Assembly (NCBI RefSeq): GCF_000485595.1
Contig: NW_014577096.1
Span: 754,469 to 811,489, forward strand
Direction: 5' to 3'
Length of the DNA stretch: 57,021 bases
From: Priapulus caudatus
Lineage: Eukaryota; Priapulida; Priapulimorpha; Priapulimorphida; Priapulidae
Below the pieces are notes generated by a model that did no database searches, was not told the origin of the DNA, and saw only the letters and a list, made by a program, of their open reading frames with translations. Made by a program: the position numbers and the translations under genes. This document shows positions 11,503 to 22,019 of this stretch, piece after piece (within the stretch, counting starts at the first letter, position 1; every line of letters begins with the position of its first letter).

Positions 11503-12430
11503 TGCGTAAGTGCATGCTCATGTCTCGAGCGCGCTAGATAGCCAGTCATTTGCGAACACCCCGCTGACTAAGGAGACGTCGACGGCGGCATCTGCGCGCT
11601 ATATGTGACAACTATAGACATTAGTATCCATGAGATCCTGTCGCTGACGTCGGCTGCGTCCTTCGCTTGCGACCTCGTTTGTCTGAAATTGGTGAGATAA
11701 CGGTGTCGACATGAACACTGCGGGGATATACCTCAGTTAAGCATGCCCCCTTAAATGAGCTCAGTCGGTGGTATGGTATGGTATCAATTTGAAATGAGTG
11801 AGTAACCGGTCCCCCCACTATGGTATAAGTACGTTAGGTTAACGTGGCGTTCGGAATTTGCATTTTTACCTGGTGATAAATTGTTGAAATTCGGGATCAA
11901 TAAAATCCTACGTGTACATATACAGCAGCGCAATCGACTATCATCACTCTGTTGGATTAAATCGTTTTGCCGATTATACATTGACTTGAGGTAAACGGTA
12001 TCGGCCGGCGCATCATATTTTATAAATAAAAGGCTACACGTTACACCGTTATACTGGGGGTTATAAGATTCTTACAATGAACAGTATTCCTCGTACTACA
12101 ATATACTTCAAACGATATCTACCAATATTAGTAGAAGGCAATATCAGTAGGACGAGGCCTGACTAAATTCGGACGTATATCGACTATCACTAGGATAATA
12201 TACTCGTGGGAAAACATAACCGAATTATCCAGGTAAAGTGTAATCTAGTAAACGTGTTGCCGTTCAGCACTACAAACTGGCGCAGCCTACTAAACGGAAT
12301 AATTGATAGGTGTACAGGGAGGGATGACTTTATATAAAGAAATAACTCATAGGCAGCCGTACTACATTAACCGCTAGAGGGGTAGGTGGGAAACAAAATG
12401 TAAATATATTTATCAACACGACACTCTCAT
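11503..12430. other. No recognisable gene
   Basis: AT-leaning non-repetitive sequence. A few TGGTA pentamer repeats lie near 11767-11785. Nothing else supported. Confidence 0.5.
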
Positions 12431-12438
12431 GCACAGGT

Positions 12439-12444
<6 letters not shown>

Positions 12445-12474
<30 letters not shown>
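12445..12474. repeat. (TA)n microsatellite
   Basis: A run of about 14 AT units after an ACAC stretch. Confidence 0.95.
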
Positions 12475-12689
12475 TCTCGCCGATTCACTATACTAATGTT
12501 ATGTGTCAGTTTGCAACAGGTTTCAACAAAAACGGACTGAATGTGTTTTGCAACACAAACAAAAATTTCAGAGCAATGAAAAAACGTGAAATAGTTTTAA
12601 AATCAAGTCACGTAGTCATTTATAATCAGCATCTCCATTCATGCATCACTTGCCGGCCTTCTTCATTGTATCCCTGTCATCTCCTTTCC

Positions 12690-12940
12690 GTATAGCTCTC
12701 TCTCTCTCTGTTTTCTCGCGATCCTTCTGTCTGTCCTTCTTTCGATCGCTCTTTCCCTCCCCCTGTCATGTGTCTCTCTCCCTCTGATTCTCCCTCAATT
12801 TCTTATGACTTTCTTTTTTTCGTACTCATTTTTTACCTCTAACCATCACCAATATTTCCTTCCATCTTTCCTTCCTTATTTCCCCCGCCTCTATCTCGTT
12901 TGTTTTCCTCTTCTGGCTCTTTCCCACTGAACCATCCAAA
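12690..12940. repeat. Pyrimidine-rich low-complexity tract
   Basis: CT-rich sequence (CTCTCTCT, CCTTCC, TTTCC motifs) with no ORF. No regulatory meaning can be assigned. Confidence 0.7.
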
Positions 12941-13353
12941 ACTAGTTAAGCTAATTTGCGCGCGTCTTGTCTTCATGGGTAAATATAAACAGATTTAGAT
13001 ATCAGTTTTTCTATTTCATCTGTCCCACGGGGCGTATGGGCACTAATTTATAGAAGAGTTTACATAGAATTTCTTGGCGCGATTTAAAAATAACGAGAAA
13101 AAAAAACGAAACACATTTCCCAAATAAAATTTGGGAACAGCGTGTATAATTACTGATATTGATTCTGAGAATGAATAGATCATTAAAGTGATTAAGTCAC
13201 CGTAAATAGTAAAAAATAAAGAAGAAGAAGTAATTCTGCTCACTTTTTATGGTTAAATTGCTGCATTATACTTCTTATTTTACTATATTGTTCGATGTGA
13301 ACATACACTCGTGACGCATACATAGCCCATAGCAAGCAATTAATGTTAGGAAC

Positions 13354-13545
13354 ACTAATATCTAATCGGCCAGGTTTTTTGGATTTTTAACTAGTTGAGA
13401 AACAATCTTATCAGGTAAGAATTTGACGATACGTTTAGTCCCGTTAGTTACTAATATCAAATCGGCCAGGTTTTTTGGATTTTTAACTAGTTGAGAAACA
13501 ATCTTATCAGGTAAGAATTTGACGATACGTTTAGTCCCGTTAGTT
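13354..13545 (-). repeat. In-frame 96-bp tandem duplication
   Basis: Two nearly identical 96-bp copies abut (13354-13449, 13450-13545). Because 96 is 32 codons, a minus-strand frame stays open across both copies and repeats a 32-residue segment containing KRIVKFLPDKIVSQLVKN. The frame spans 71 codons from 13577 to 13362. There is no known domain and no visible splice signals. It could be a duplicated fragment of a gene or simple tandem duplication. Confidence 0.85.
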
Positions 13546-13687
13546 CTTACTGTTAATGTAAAAAAATGGCAACACAAATTTTATAAATTTTACCATAGAA
13601 AATTCATGACGTAGTCAATTTAAGAAATACTTAGTACATTTTATTAGTAGTGATCGAGAAATCCTAGCTTTTTCGTTTGGACCGCCT

Positions 13688-14011
13688 GTGGATATAAGGA
13701 TTTTTGTTGCCGTTCGCACACACGGTGCTGTCGCATATGTTGTACATGTTGGAGCTATTGCTGTGAGTGTAGTGACCATTGGTGTAAATGTAGAGACCAT
13801 TGCTGTGAGTGTAGTGACCATTGGTGTAAATGTGGAGACCATTGTTGTAGGTGTGAATACCACAGATGTAAGTATGGACACTAAGGTTTCATGTGTAGAG
13901 AACATGGCTGCAACTAATAGCACATCTATGTCGATCTATGTATATTGCAGACTAGTTCTAGGGCATGCGGTCTGTAACATTATATCTACATATAAGATAA
14001 CCTGTCATTAA
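13688..14011 (+). CDS. Hypothetical ORF with heptapeptide repeat
   Basis: A 107-codon frame. Residues 25-59 come from five 21-bp units (13760-13864) that alternate AVSVVTI and GVNVETI, so the repeat is really a 42-bp dimer. The antisense frame (13923-13615) is also open and reads as a Thr/Ser/Pro-rich mucin-like repeat. No family recognised and no promoter evident. Both strands being open over a multiple-of-three repeat is expected by chance, so coding status is doubtful. Confidence 0.2.
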   Translation: MDIRIFVAVRTHGAVAYVVHVGAIAVSVVTIGVNVETIAVSVVTIGVNVETIVVGVNTTDVSMDTKVSCVENMAATNSTSMSIYVYCRLVLGHAVCNIISTYKITCH

Positions 14012-14193
14012 CCTAATATTAACTATTGTGCACTTGATCGGGAACGAGCCGCCAAAGACGGTCACGTCATCCATAGACAGGTGCGAGTAATCCATTCTGT
14101 GTGGGCGTAGTCACAACGCATTACTCTGCGTCCGGTATTCGACTCGTATACGTATACGTACCCGTATCGCTACGTTCCCCCTGGCTCACTAGG

Positions 14194-14400
14194 ATGGCTG
14201 GTGATGACAACTTGCCGATGCTAGCCCTTACTATGCTGGCCAAAGCAATTCCTTAACCGTGTGATCCAGCGACCTTTGTCTTGCCACGCGAGGACTTTTT
14301 TCACGACTGGTTTACTGCTGTTGCAGTTACTGGCAGCGTGGGTTTAGGATATTGGAAAATATCCCAATACCAGCATATGGCGCGCTGGATACTGTAAATA
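14194..14400 (+). pseudogene. Possible gag-like remnant
   Basis: ATG at 14194 opens MAGDDNLPMLALTMLAKAIP, then one stop, then an open stretch including LPREDFFHDWFTAVAVTG. An AATAAA lies at about 14489, followed by LTR U5-like sequence. The small size, the stop and its position just upstream of a gypsy element suggest a leftover from another LTR element. I cannot match it to a named family. Confidence 0.25.
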
Positions 14401-14664
14401 GGTGCTGGCACTATGACAACCTTTTACGAGGAACATGTACCTCTCATTATGTATCAGTTATGTAACTTTCATTGAGCTAACTATCTATGAATAAAGGCGG
14501 CAAGCATTCCTCTCTTCATCAGGCTCATTGCGGCGCACATATAGTGATGCATGCATCTTCCCACTTCTGCCGCTCACTGCCACCATATTTTTGGCCCGAA
14601 CGAAGTAAACTCATGGGATTCACGGATCTGTAACTTGCTTCGTAATAGTTTCCCCTTTGTCTAC

Positions 14665-14854
14665 TGTTGTTAGAGGTATCTGTTGCCGCACGGAGATCCT
14701 AGGTGTAGCATATTTAGTATTATATTATACGCCAGATGGCGCGCACAACACCGAGCGGGAGATCCGATATAAGGCGTTTATCGTTATTGAATAAAAAGCT
14801 TTGTTACGGCATACTTATGTCTTACAAGCGTGTTCTGCGGCACACATAAACCCA
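14665..14854 (+). repeat. 5' LTR-like end and primer-binding region of Ty3/gypsy element 1
   Basis: About 190 bp starting TGTT and ending CATAAACCCA, followed by TGGTTTCAGAAG, which starts with the TGG expected of a tRNA primer site. AATAAA lies at about 14793. The stretch with CGCCAGATGG and GCGCACAACACCG recurs at 21630-21690 and 40305-40370. The terminal TTACGGCATACTTATGT plus CTTACAAGCGTGTTCTG recurs, split by an insertion, at 38218-38846. No matching 3' LTR was found after 19418. Confidence 0.55.
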
Positions 14855-14898
14855 TGGTTTCAGAAGTTTGGAATGACTCAACGTCTACCTAATCCAAG

Positions 14899-15345
14899 AT
14901 GGATTTCCAAGTGCCACATCCGGCGATGGATTGGAACAGTCTCAACGTAAGAGAAGCATACGAAGTTACTGTATTCAGGGCTCCTGTCTACGGAGCCTGA
15001 GGATGTGAAAGTGTTCTACCTTCTCATCTGGATTGGAGAGAAGGGACGAGAGATCCACTCAACGTTTACATTCCAAGCAGATAAGGAGAGTAAGTTGGCA
15101 CCTATTTATGCCAAGTTTACTGAATTCCTAACTCCTACGTCGTTACTGTGATGTCTCGCTATTTGTTCCACCGTCGAGTACAGCAGCCAGCAGAGCCGGT
15201 CGACCAGTTTGTCACGAAGTTGCGAAAGCTTATGATGGACTGGGCATACCCTCAAACAGTACAAAATGACCTGATCCGTTACCGCTTAGTGTTTGAAGTG
15301 TCATCAGACAAAGTGCGTGAAAGGCTTATCAACCCTGAAAATACC
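14899..15345 (+). pseudogene. gag: Ty3/gypsy gag fragment (element 1)
   Basis: Gag would form the intracellular particle that packages retrotransposon RNA. Across three frames the sequence keeps the gypsy gag layout: a start near MDFQVPHPAMDWNSLNV, a middle part, and the conserved block FHRRVQQPAEPVDQFVTKLR (about 15169-15228), followed by LIRYRLVFEV. At least two frameshifts break it. It runs straight into reverse transcriptase at about 15345. The Cys-His zinc knuckle, the aspartic protease and the start of RT are missing, indicating an internal deletion. Confidence 0.75.
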
Positions 15346-16583
15346 CACCGAGTGGGTAAACTCTATGGTAGTAGTTGAGAAAAAGTCAGGAGCTATTAGG
15401 ATCTGTCTAGATCCTAAGGATCGCAATGCTGCCATTCGTCGTCCTCATTATCCTGTAAAGTCATTCGACGACATCGTTGGAAGATTAACCGGTTCGCGTT
15501 ACTTCTGTGTCCTCGATGCGCCCTCAGAGTACTGGGCCATTAAGTTGTCTCATGAGTCGTCTTTAACTACGACCTTCAACACGCTATACGGCAGATTCTC
15601 TGATTGGCCTTCGGAATCGTATGTGCACGAGCTGTGTTCCAGCGCTAGATTGATGAGGCGTACGAGAATTTGGATGGTGTCGAGTCTATTGTTGATGATA
15701 TCCTCATACATGCGCCAACGCTGCACATGCTCAACGACCGTCTGCGCGCTTGTCTTCAGCGCTCGCGAGAAGTCGGTGTTAGATTCAACTTGGATAAGTG
15801 CATATTCGGGTCAACCGCTGTCACATATTTCGGTCACCAGCTGCTGACAGACGGTGGAGTCAAGCCAGACCCAGCTAAGGTGGCGGGAGTTTCCAACATG
15901 GCACCTCCCACTAACAAGTCAGAGTTGGTCACCTTCCTTGGAGTTGCCAAGCACCTGAATAAGTTTGCACCATGCCTGTCCGAAGTCACAGCACCTCTAC
16001 GAGACTTGCTGAAAGAGGCGTCGGTGTTCGCTTGAGACTCCCCACAACAAGAAGCCTTCGACAACATGAAGGGAATCCTATGCAAACCAGGAGTCGTCCT
16101 TGCATACTATTACTATGACCCGTCAAAACCTCACACTCTTCAAGTTGATGCTTGTAGGTATGGCCTGGGTACCACTCTTCTACAAGAAGGCAGGCCAGTA
16201 TGCTATGCGTCTCGATCTTTCACCTCTGCCGAGCAGGCTTATGCTCTGATAGAGAAGGAGACACTTGCAATCTTCTTCGGATGTACTAGTTTCCACCACT
16301 TTTTGTATTGTCAGCATACAACTGTGGAGTCTGACCATAAACCCTTGGAGTTCATAACCAAGAAACCGCTTTTGCAGCTGCGCCGCCACGCCTGCAACGG
16401 ATGTTGCTGAAGCTGCAAGGGTATGACGTCAAATTAAAGGCGTACACAAGCCAGGTAAGGAAATACCTGTCGCTGACACGTTGTCTCGTCACCCTGTCGA
16501 CCCGCCGTCTAAGGATGACATGGAGTCAGTCGCTTGGGGGCACTCAGTGTTCGAGTCCGTTCGCGTCAGCCCACACAGACTTG
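15340..16583 (+). pseudogene. pol: Ty3/gypsy reverse transcriptase and RNase H (element 1)
   Basis: RT copies element RNA into DNA and RNase H degrades the RNA strand. RT blocks in order: VNSMVVVEKKSGAIRICLDP (about 15352), a palm-start block LDAPSEYWAIKL (normally ..SGFWQ..), and the catalytic VDDIL at 15691-15705. RNase H follows with its four expected acidic positions: VDACRYGLG, IEKETLAI, ESDHKPLE and a shifted ADTLSRHP near 16480. Breaks include a frameshift near 15600, a TGA at 16033-16035 and another frameshift near 16390. The pol segment stops at about 16583, where unrelated sequence begins. Non-functional copy. Confidence 0.88.
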
Positions 16584-17009
16584 ACTAGTGGTGCCCCCGG
16601 ACGGCCCGTCCTTGTGCAAACCGAAGGTTTGAGTTAATATGTGCAGCGGCACGCTCCCCCTACTGGCAATTTAATACAAAACAGGGAATTACATATGGGA
16701 ATTTCACTGGGAATTCGTCTAATCTGAATTCGTGGGCAACAGTGACTGACTTGACACAGCGTTTGCTGGTAAGCATGTCATCGTAGCATCGTTGAAAATT
16801 TTTGGCATTTGAAAGCGCACGGAAAACTATAATAAAACTTAAATAATCCTAATTACCTCGATGACTACGCCCACCGCATGCCACTCACGATGTTTACTCG
16901 GTGACGTGGCCCTCCGAATTCCCATTGGTTGATACAAATCACGTGCCTCAAACTCCTCAATGACGCCACAATGTTGTCAAGGCACATCCATACCACAAAA
17001 CCCCAATTC

Positions 17010-17085
17010 CTCAACAGCTGAACGCCTAGAGCAGAGACGACACGGCTGAAATGTCGTTGGATCGAATCCCATCTGTTTTTTCATT
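17010..17085 (+). repeat. tRNA-like SINE fragment
   Basis: Contains GGATCGAATCC at 17059-17069, one mismatch from the pol III box B consensus GGTTCGAATCC. It is preceded by an anticodon-arm-like hairpin CGACA...TGTCG and CTAGAGCAG, which resembles a D-arm, and followed by a T run. The T-stem pairs poorly and the acceptor stem is absent, so it is a SINE head or relic rather than a tRNA gene. Confidence 0.35.
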
Positions 17086-17474
17086 ATTTTCCTGTTTTCT
17101 GTATTTTTCTATGTTTATCCATATTTACATAATTTATTTACAACAATTTAATAACAACAAATGATTTTTTTGGGTTTATTGGGTTAGGGTTTAGGGTCAC
17201 AATGCACTATAAAACAGGAGTTTGAAGTACGTGATTTGTGTCAACCAATGGGATTTGGGAGCTATGCAGGCCCTAGCTGCGTGTGTGTAACACAGCTGTA
17301 TATTTCGCCGTCGTTGAATTTCTCTTGCGTTTCGCGTGATTGACGGAGCAGTTCTTCAGTGATTCTCATGCAATAGCGATGTTTGATGTTTATAAATATT
17401 GATGTCATATGCGCACATGCGGAGTTTAACGGTTGGCAGCAAGCAGATGCGTGATATTGTTCGATACAAGCACA

Positions 17475-17812
17475 GGCACGCACGCACGCACGTGTACGTA
17501 CACACTCATGCACGCACGTGTACGTGCACACGCACGCACGCACGCACGTCTACGTGCACATGCATGCACGCACGCACGCACGTGTACCTGCACACACACG
17601 CACGTACGCACGCACGCACACATGCACACACGTGTACCTGCACACGCACGCACGCACGCACGCACGCACGAACGTGTACCTGCACACGCGCGCACACACG
17701 CGCGCACGCACGCACGTGTACGTGCACACACGGACGCACGCACGTGTAAGTTCCCACGCACGCACGCACGCACGTGCACGTACACACGTACGCAGCACGC
17801 ACGTGTACGTGC
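17475..17812. repeat. (CACG)n / GTGTACGTGCACA microsatellite block
   Basis: CACG and CA units interrupted at irregular intervals by GTGTACGTGCA or GTGTACCTGCA. Frames on both strands are open and low complexity (Thr/His/Arg or Val/Cys/Ala). They are not genes. Confidence 0.95.
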
Positions 17813-18020
17813 ACTACATAAACAGCACTTTCTATCAGAACATGTGGTCATTCATCTGTAAATGTCAAGCAGCACGCTTCGCTTCTGCCAACCACAACAC
17901 ATAACAAATACACGTAACCTGATCTATGACGTCACGTGAAACATCACGATTAGACCTGCGCGATGGCGTGTGCATATGTTTGCTAGTGAATTAGACCCGC
18001 TAAAATTCGAGACTGTTTGC

Positions 18021-18079
18021 TGGCAGCAATTGATCCTTGCGCCGGCCTTTTGATTTGGCGCACGGATCAATAGCTGCCA
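18021..18079. repeat. 23-bp-arm hairpin
   Basis: TGGCAGCAATTGATCCTTG at 18021 pairs with the reverse complement in 18057-18079. Arms are 23 nt with two mismatches and the loop is 13 nt. It lies inside the insertion in pol. It could be a fold-back MITE or a terminus of the inserted element. Confidence 0.75.
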
Positions 18080-18204
18080 TCGTGTTATACTTTCGTAGGA
18101 CGTTTCCGCGGTCGCGTGTGCCTTGCCGCGGAACTGCGCGCAAGATCCGCGCTTAGCGGGCAGGATCAACACCTCTCAGGCGACGCTTCTCTGGTATCCG
18201 GTCT

Positions 18205-19418
18205 CTCATCTGGATGAAATCAGGTCTGCCACAGAGCAAGACCAGGTCACGCGCATACTCATAGGCACAATAATCAACGGATGGCCGGATAATTGTGTGT
18301 CTTGCCCTAAAGATATACTGGATCACTGGAACCAAAGGGACCAGCTTTCTGTGATTGATGGTATCGTTTTCAAGTCCCACAGAATTGTGATCCCAGAAAA
18401 GCTCCGATTTTCTATGTTGGCATGTTTGCACACAGCTAGGCCACATAGGCGTGGAGAAGTGCAAACAGCGAGCAAAAGACACTGTATTCTGAACATGTAT
18501 TAACAAAAACATTGAAAATTGTGTTAGCCAGTGCTCAGTCTGCCAAGCACACAGGTCGTCACCGGCGCATGAAACACTAATGAGTCATCCTATTCCTGAT
18601 CGCCCATTGCAGTGGATCGCCAGTGACATTTTTACTTTGAATAGTGAAGACTACCTTATCACGGTAGATTACCTCTCTAAATTTGTTGAAGTAGACAGAT
18701 TGAGAGATACACGATCGTCAGCAGTAATTCACAAGCTCAAGTCTCACTTTGTCCGTCACGGTATTCCAGATACCCTGATAACAAACAATTGGCCACAGTT
18801 TTCCTCAGTAGAGTTTACTCGATTTGCCGAAGCCTGGGGATTTTAGCATATCACTGCCAGCCCTGCGTATCCTCGCTCAAACGGATTGGCAGATAAATCT
18901 GTTCAAACTGTTAAACGAATCCTGACCAAAGCAAAGGAAGGTAAATCTGACTCCTATCTTGGACTCTTTAGAGTTACGAAACACTCCCCGTGGATGACTT
19001 TGCTTCACCCGCACAGTTACTGATGAGTCGTTGTCTAAGGTCTGTCATTCCTGTGTCTGAGAAGCGCCTTTTCTTACAAGCCATCAGCCCAGCATCAATC
19101 AGATTCACACGACAAAAGCAGCAAGCCAGCCAAAAGAAATACCATGATCAAACCTCACAGCCAGCTAAGCATTTTGTGATAGGAGAGAGAGTGCGTATGC
19201 ACCTGAAGTCCTCCCCTAGTAAAGCAGCTGTTGTTACTGGTCGTGCTGAAGAGCCTAGATCGTACATCATCCAGTCTGATGATGGTGGGCATTTATCGGC
19301 GCAATCGTTACAATCTACTGAGCTCTGGAGATCTATATCAGCGCACCACCCAATTAAGAGTGTTACCCTGAAGATCAACCACGGCAACCACCAATCACTC
19401 CAGCAAGACCAGGCCTAG
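18205..19418 (+). pseudogene. pol: Ty3/gypsy integrase (element 1), catalytic residues changed
   Basis: Integrase would join element cDNA to host DNA. The linker and zinc-binding region (18205-18570) is damaged. The core begins at about 18580, with the first aspartate in ITVDYLSKFVE (18667-18669). The second aspartate position reads TNNWPQF (codon AAC at 18784-18786). The glutamate position reads NGLADKS (GAT at 18892-18894). The last two are 36 codons apart, exactly DD35E spacing, but are now N and D. TAG at 18844 and later frameshifts also break it. The C-terminal part (18990-19418) keeps FASPAQLLMSRCLRS and a basic, SH3-like tail ending at TAG 19416. Confidence 0.85.
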
Positions 19419-20160
19419 ATGCATCAACTTCACTTCATAAATAGTGTCCTGGATCACCTTCACTACCGAATGTGAACTCTAGTAAACATATGAACCGATC
19501 TAGATATGAAAGAGTGATCAAGCACCGTGTTAGGCTTAACCTGCGAGTGTAGAATATATGCCAAGTAAGCACATAATGATATATTAATGCTATATAATGA
19601 TATGATTATGATATGGATCAGTATACTGAAATGTAGTAGGTTAAGTGCAATAAGGTATTTTATGTTATATTACTTATATTATATATACTGTGATTCACTG
19701 TGATTGACAGGTGCATATATTTGTTTACATTAACGTAACTACTAAAATAGTCAGAACAGCACCATTAAACCATTTATGAATGCAAAAGTTCATTCCAGTT
19801 GGACATGTTTATATTATTATAATGTTACTAGCTATTACCCGTCATCCAGACGGGTTTGAGTTGGGTCTGATTTGAGGATGGCGGTTTAACCATTTATCTC
19901 TCACTTTTAGTTGAGGATGTATTTACAGTAAACGAAAAATACTGATATTTAGACTCGAGTCATATATCAATATTTTACTTTAAAATTACCTACAATTTTT
20001 CAAAAAAAGGGAAATGGGGTGATTTCATAGTACAATTTCCCTTGTTTAGATATTATTTTTGAAAATATCATTCTGGTTAGAAGCATCATTAATAAGTCAA
20101 ATTCTTAAAAAAAAAATGCATTGAGTAGTTTTGAAGATCTATTTTCTTGAAAGTCAGTGG
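19419..20160. other. AT-rich spacer without genes
   Basis: No 3' LTR of the preceding element is visible. A small hairpin CCCGTC-ATCCA-GACGGG lies at about 19838-19854, within TACTAGCTATTACCCGTC, the kind of end seen in some interspersed repeats. Nothing else is supported. Confidence 0.45.
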
Positions 20161-20164
20161 ACGG

Positions 20165-20297
20165 CGGCGGGCAGGGTTACACCTCCCGTTTTCAAATATT
20201 TGTATACACGCACGCACACACACACATCACACACACGCGCGCGCGCACGCACGCACACACCGCATTCACACACACACACACACGGGCGCGCACACAC

Positions 20298-20330
<33 letters not shown>

Positions 20331-20590
20331 CACGCATACATACATACATACATACATACATACATACATACATACATACATACATACATACATACATACA
20401 TACATACATACATACATACATACATACATACATGCGCACACGCACACGCACACGCACACGCACACACGCACACACACATACACATACACACAACTGAAGC
20501 CGTCTCTCGTTGGGGTTTCTCTTAAATTTTTGCCTCACAGCTGTGCGCGGCAGTGCTTGCGTGCGTTTAGTGTGGCTTGCTATGCTAGGT
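20165..20590. repeat. Microsatellite-bearing interspersed repeat, copy 1
   Basis: A flank with GGTTACACCTCC is followed by (CA)n, CACG and a 96-bp (CATA)n run (20336-20433), then by a flank starting CAACTGAAGCCGTCTCTCG. The same two flanks enclose a different microsatellite in copy 2 (20788-21090). ORFs here are Tyr/Ile/His or Val/Cys repeats and not genes. Confidence 0.85.
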
Positions 20591-20787
20591 GAAAACTCCA
20601 CCTAATTAAATGCTTATTATTACACCTTTAATCTACATTTAGTATAGCTATATTATCATTAAAACCCGTGAGAAAACACATTAATAGTTTAACACAATTT
20701 CAAAAGGTTATGGTATATATAGTGTGGTGTGTGTGGACTCTTAGACATCGAAACGGCGTATAAATTGTCAGAGCATTTGGAGCCGGG

Positions 20788-21090
20788 TAAGCGCGGGCAC
20801 GGTTACACCTCCGCGTGTCAAATGTTTGCACACGCGCGCACGCACGCACACACCGTATTCACACATTATTACGGGCATGCGCACGCACAATCACACGCGC
20901 ACCCACGCACACTCATACCGCATTTACACGCGACACGAGCACACGCACACGCACGCACACGCACGCACGCACGCACACACACCACACACACAACACACAC
21001 ACACACACATATACAACTGCAGCCGTCTCTCGGTTGGGGGTTTCCTCTATATTTTCGCTCACAGCTGTGCGCGGCAGTGCTTGGTTGTTT
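20788..21090. repeat. Microsatellite-bearing interspersed repeat, copy 2
   Basis: Left flank GGTTACACCTCCGCGTGTCA, inner CACG/CA repeats, right flank from about 21014 CAACTGCAGCCGTCTCTCG. The right flank also occurs at 39700. The shared flanks with different internal satellites argue that the microsatellite sits inside a mobile repeat. Confidence 0.8.
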
Positions 21091-22019
21091 ATACACCGCA
21101 GCCGCCAATGGCTTTGGTGTGTGCGTGTGTGCGCATGCGGATTTGGCAATCTTAAAATTTGGTGCGGGTTTTCCGATGAATGCCGAAGTTTCTTCGGCAC
21201 GAACTTTTTAGAAATAGCGCTCAAAAAGTCACTTTACCTCGAAAAATCGCGTTCTAACGTAGCGGAATGTAGTCGGGACGCCCAGAAGGGGCCCCAGCTC
21301 GATTCGCGTAGAGACTACGTGGCCACGGTTTCGGAGGAGATACGGAAAACGCACACTTCGGCTCTTCTACTATTATATAGTAGATAATCACATGTTACAA
21401 TACATCCTATAGCAAATCTTAATTGTCACTCTTAAACTAAAGCTGTGATTTAAAGTAAATGGGCTGATCACTAGCAGACCTTATGTGAAAGTCCAAGTAA
21501 TCTTTGTGAGTAAGGTTATTGTCATTTTTTGTTTTATGTTCTTAAACACAAACTGCATTGATGACTGACAAAACTCTTTATTGTTGTAAAGAGAGATGTA
21601 GCATATTACTATTTAGTAGTATATGATACGCCAGATGGTGCGCACAACACCGGCCGGGAGATCAGATATCTGGCGTTTAGTTGGTGAACAACAGTAGATC
21701 GCGTCCATAGGCAGCAGGCCTGAATAAGCATGCGAACAGATCTTGAATTAAAAATACTCACACTGTTACTTCGCTTACACAACATACACTTTATTCATGT
21801 TAAATACTACAGATTCATGTTCTATGCTCCGCTCAAAACTCTTTGCCAGCTCTATGATGGCGATTTCTACAGAGTAGTCGGATCCCGTTTCATACACAAA
21901 ATGGCCGACCGGCGACCATGGCTACGCCACTAGCTGGAATGCACAATTACACAACAAGACCAATTTTACTTCTAATGCTTTTTAGACGTTTACGAGGCAT
22001 CAAACTTGCGCTGATAATA
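21014..22019. repeat. Duplicated segment A (partner 39700-40695)
   Basis: About 1 kb nearly identical to 39700-40695 in the same orientation. It includes an LTR-like stretch (21590-21690) shared with 14705-14785. The right edge is the insertion point of the 3.5-kb transposon. Its ORFs differ between copies through indels, so it is non-coding. Confidence 0.9.

Larger units (their letters stand above)
16584..18200. mobile_element. 1.6-kb insertion splitting the gypsy pol gene
   Basis: Pol reading stops at ..SPHRLD (about 16580) and resumes at HLDEIRSATEQD (about 18205), so the sequence between is foreign. It contains a tRNA-like segment, a CACG-rich repeat and a hairpin, each listed separately. 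No target-site duplication or transposase is visible, so the element type is unknown. Confidence 0.6.

Noticed and set aside
17190-17205. TTAGGG-type telomere repeat (GGGTTAGGGTTTAGGG)
   Set aside because: Only about two units, irregular, inside an inserted element; too short for a telomere or interstitial telomeric array.
20131-20592. ORFs in CA/CATA repeats here, at 17399-17904 and at 48860-49206
   Set aside because: Low-complexity dinucleotide and tetranucleotide translations on both strands.
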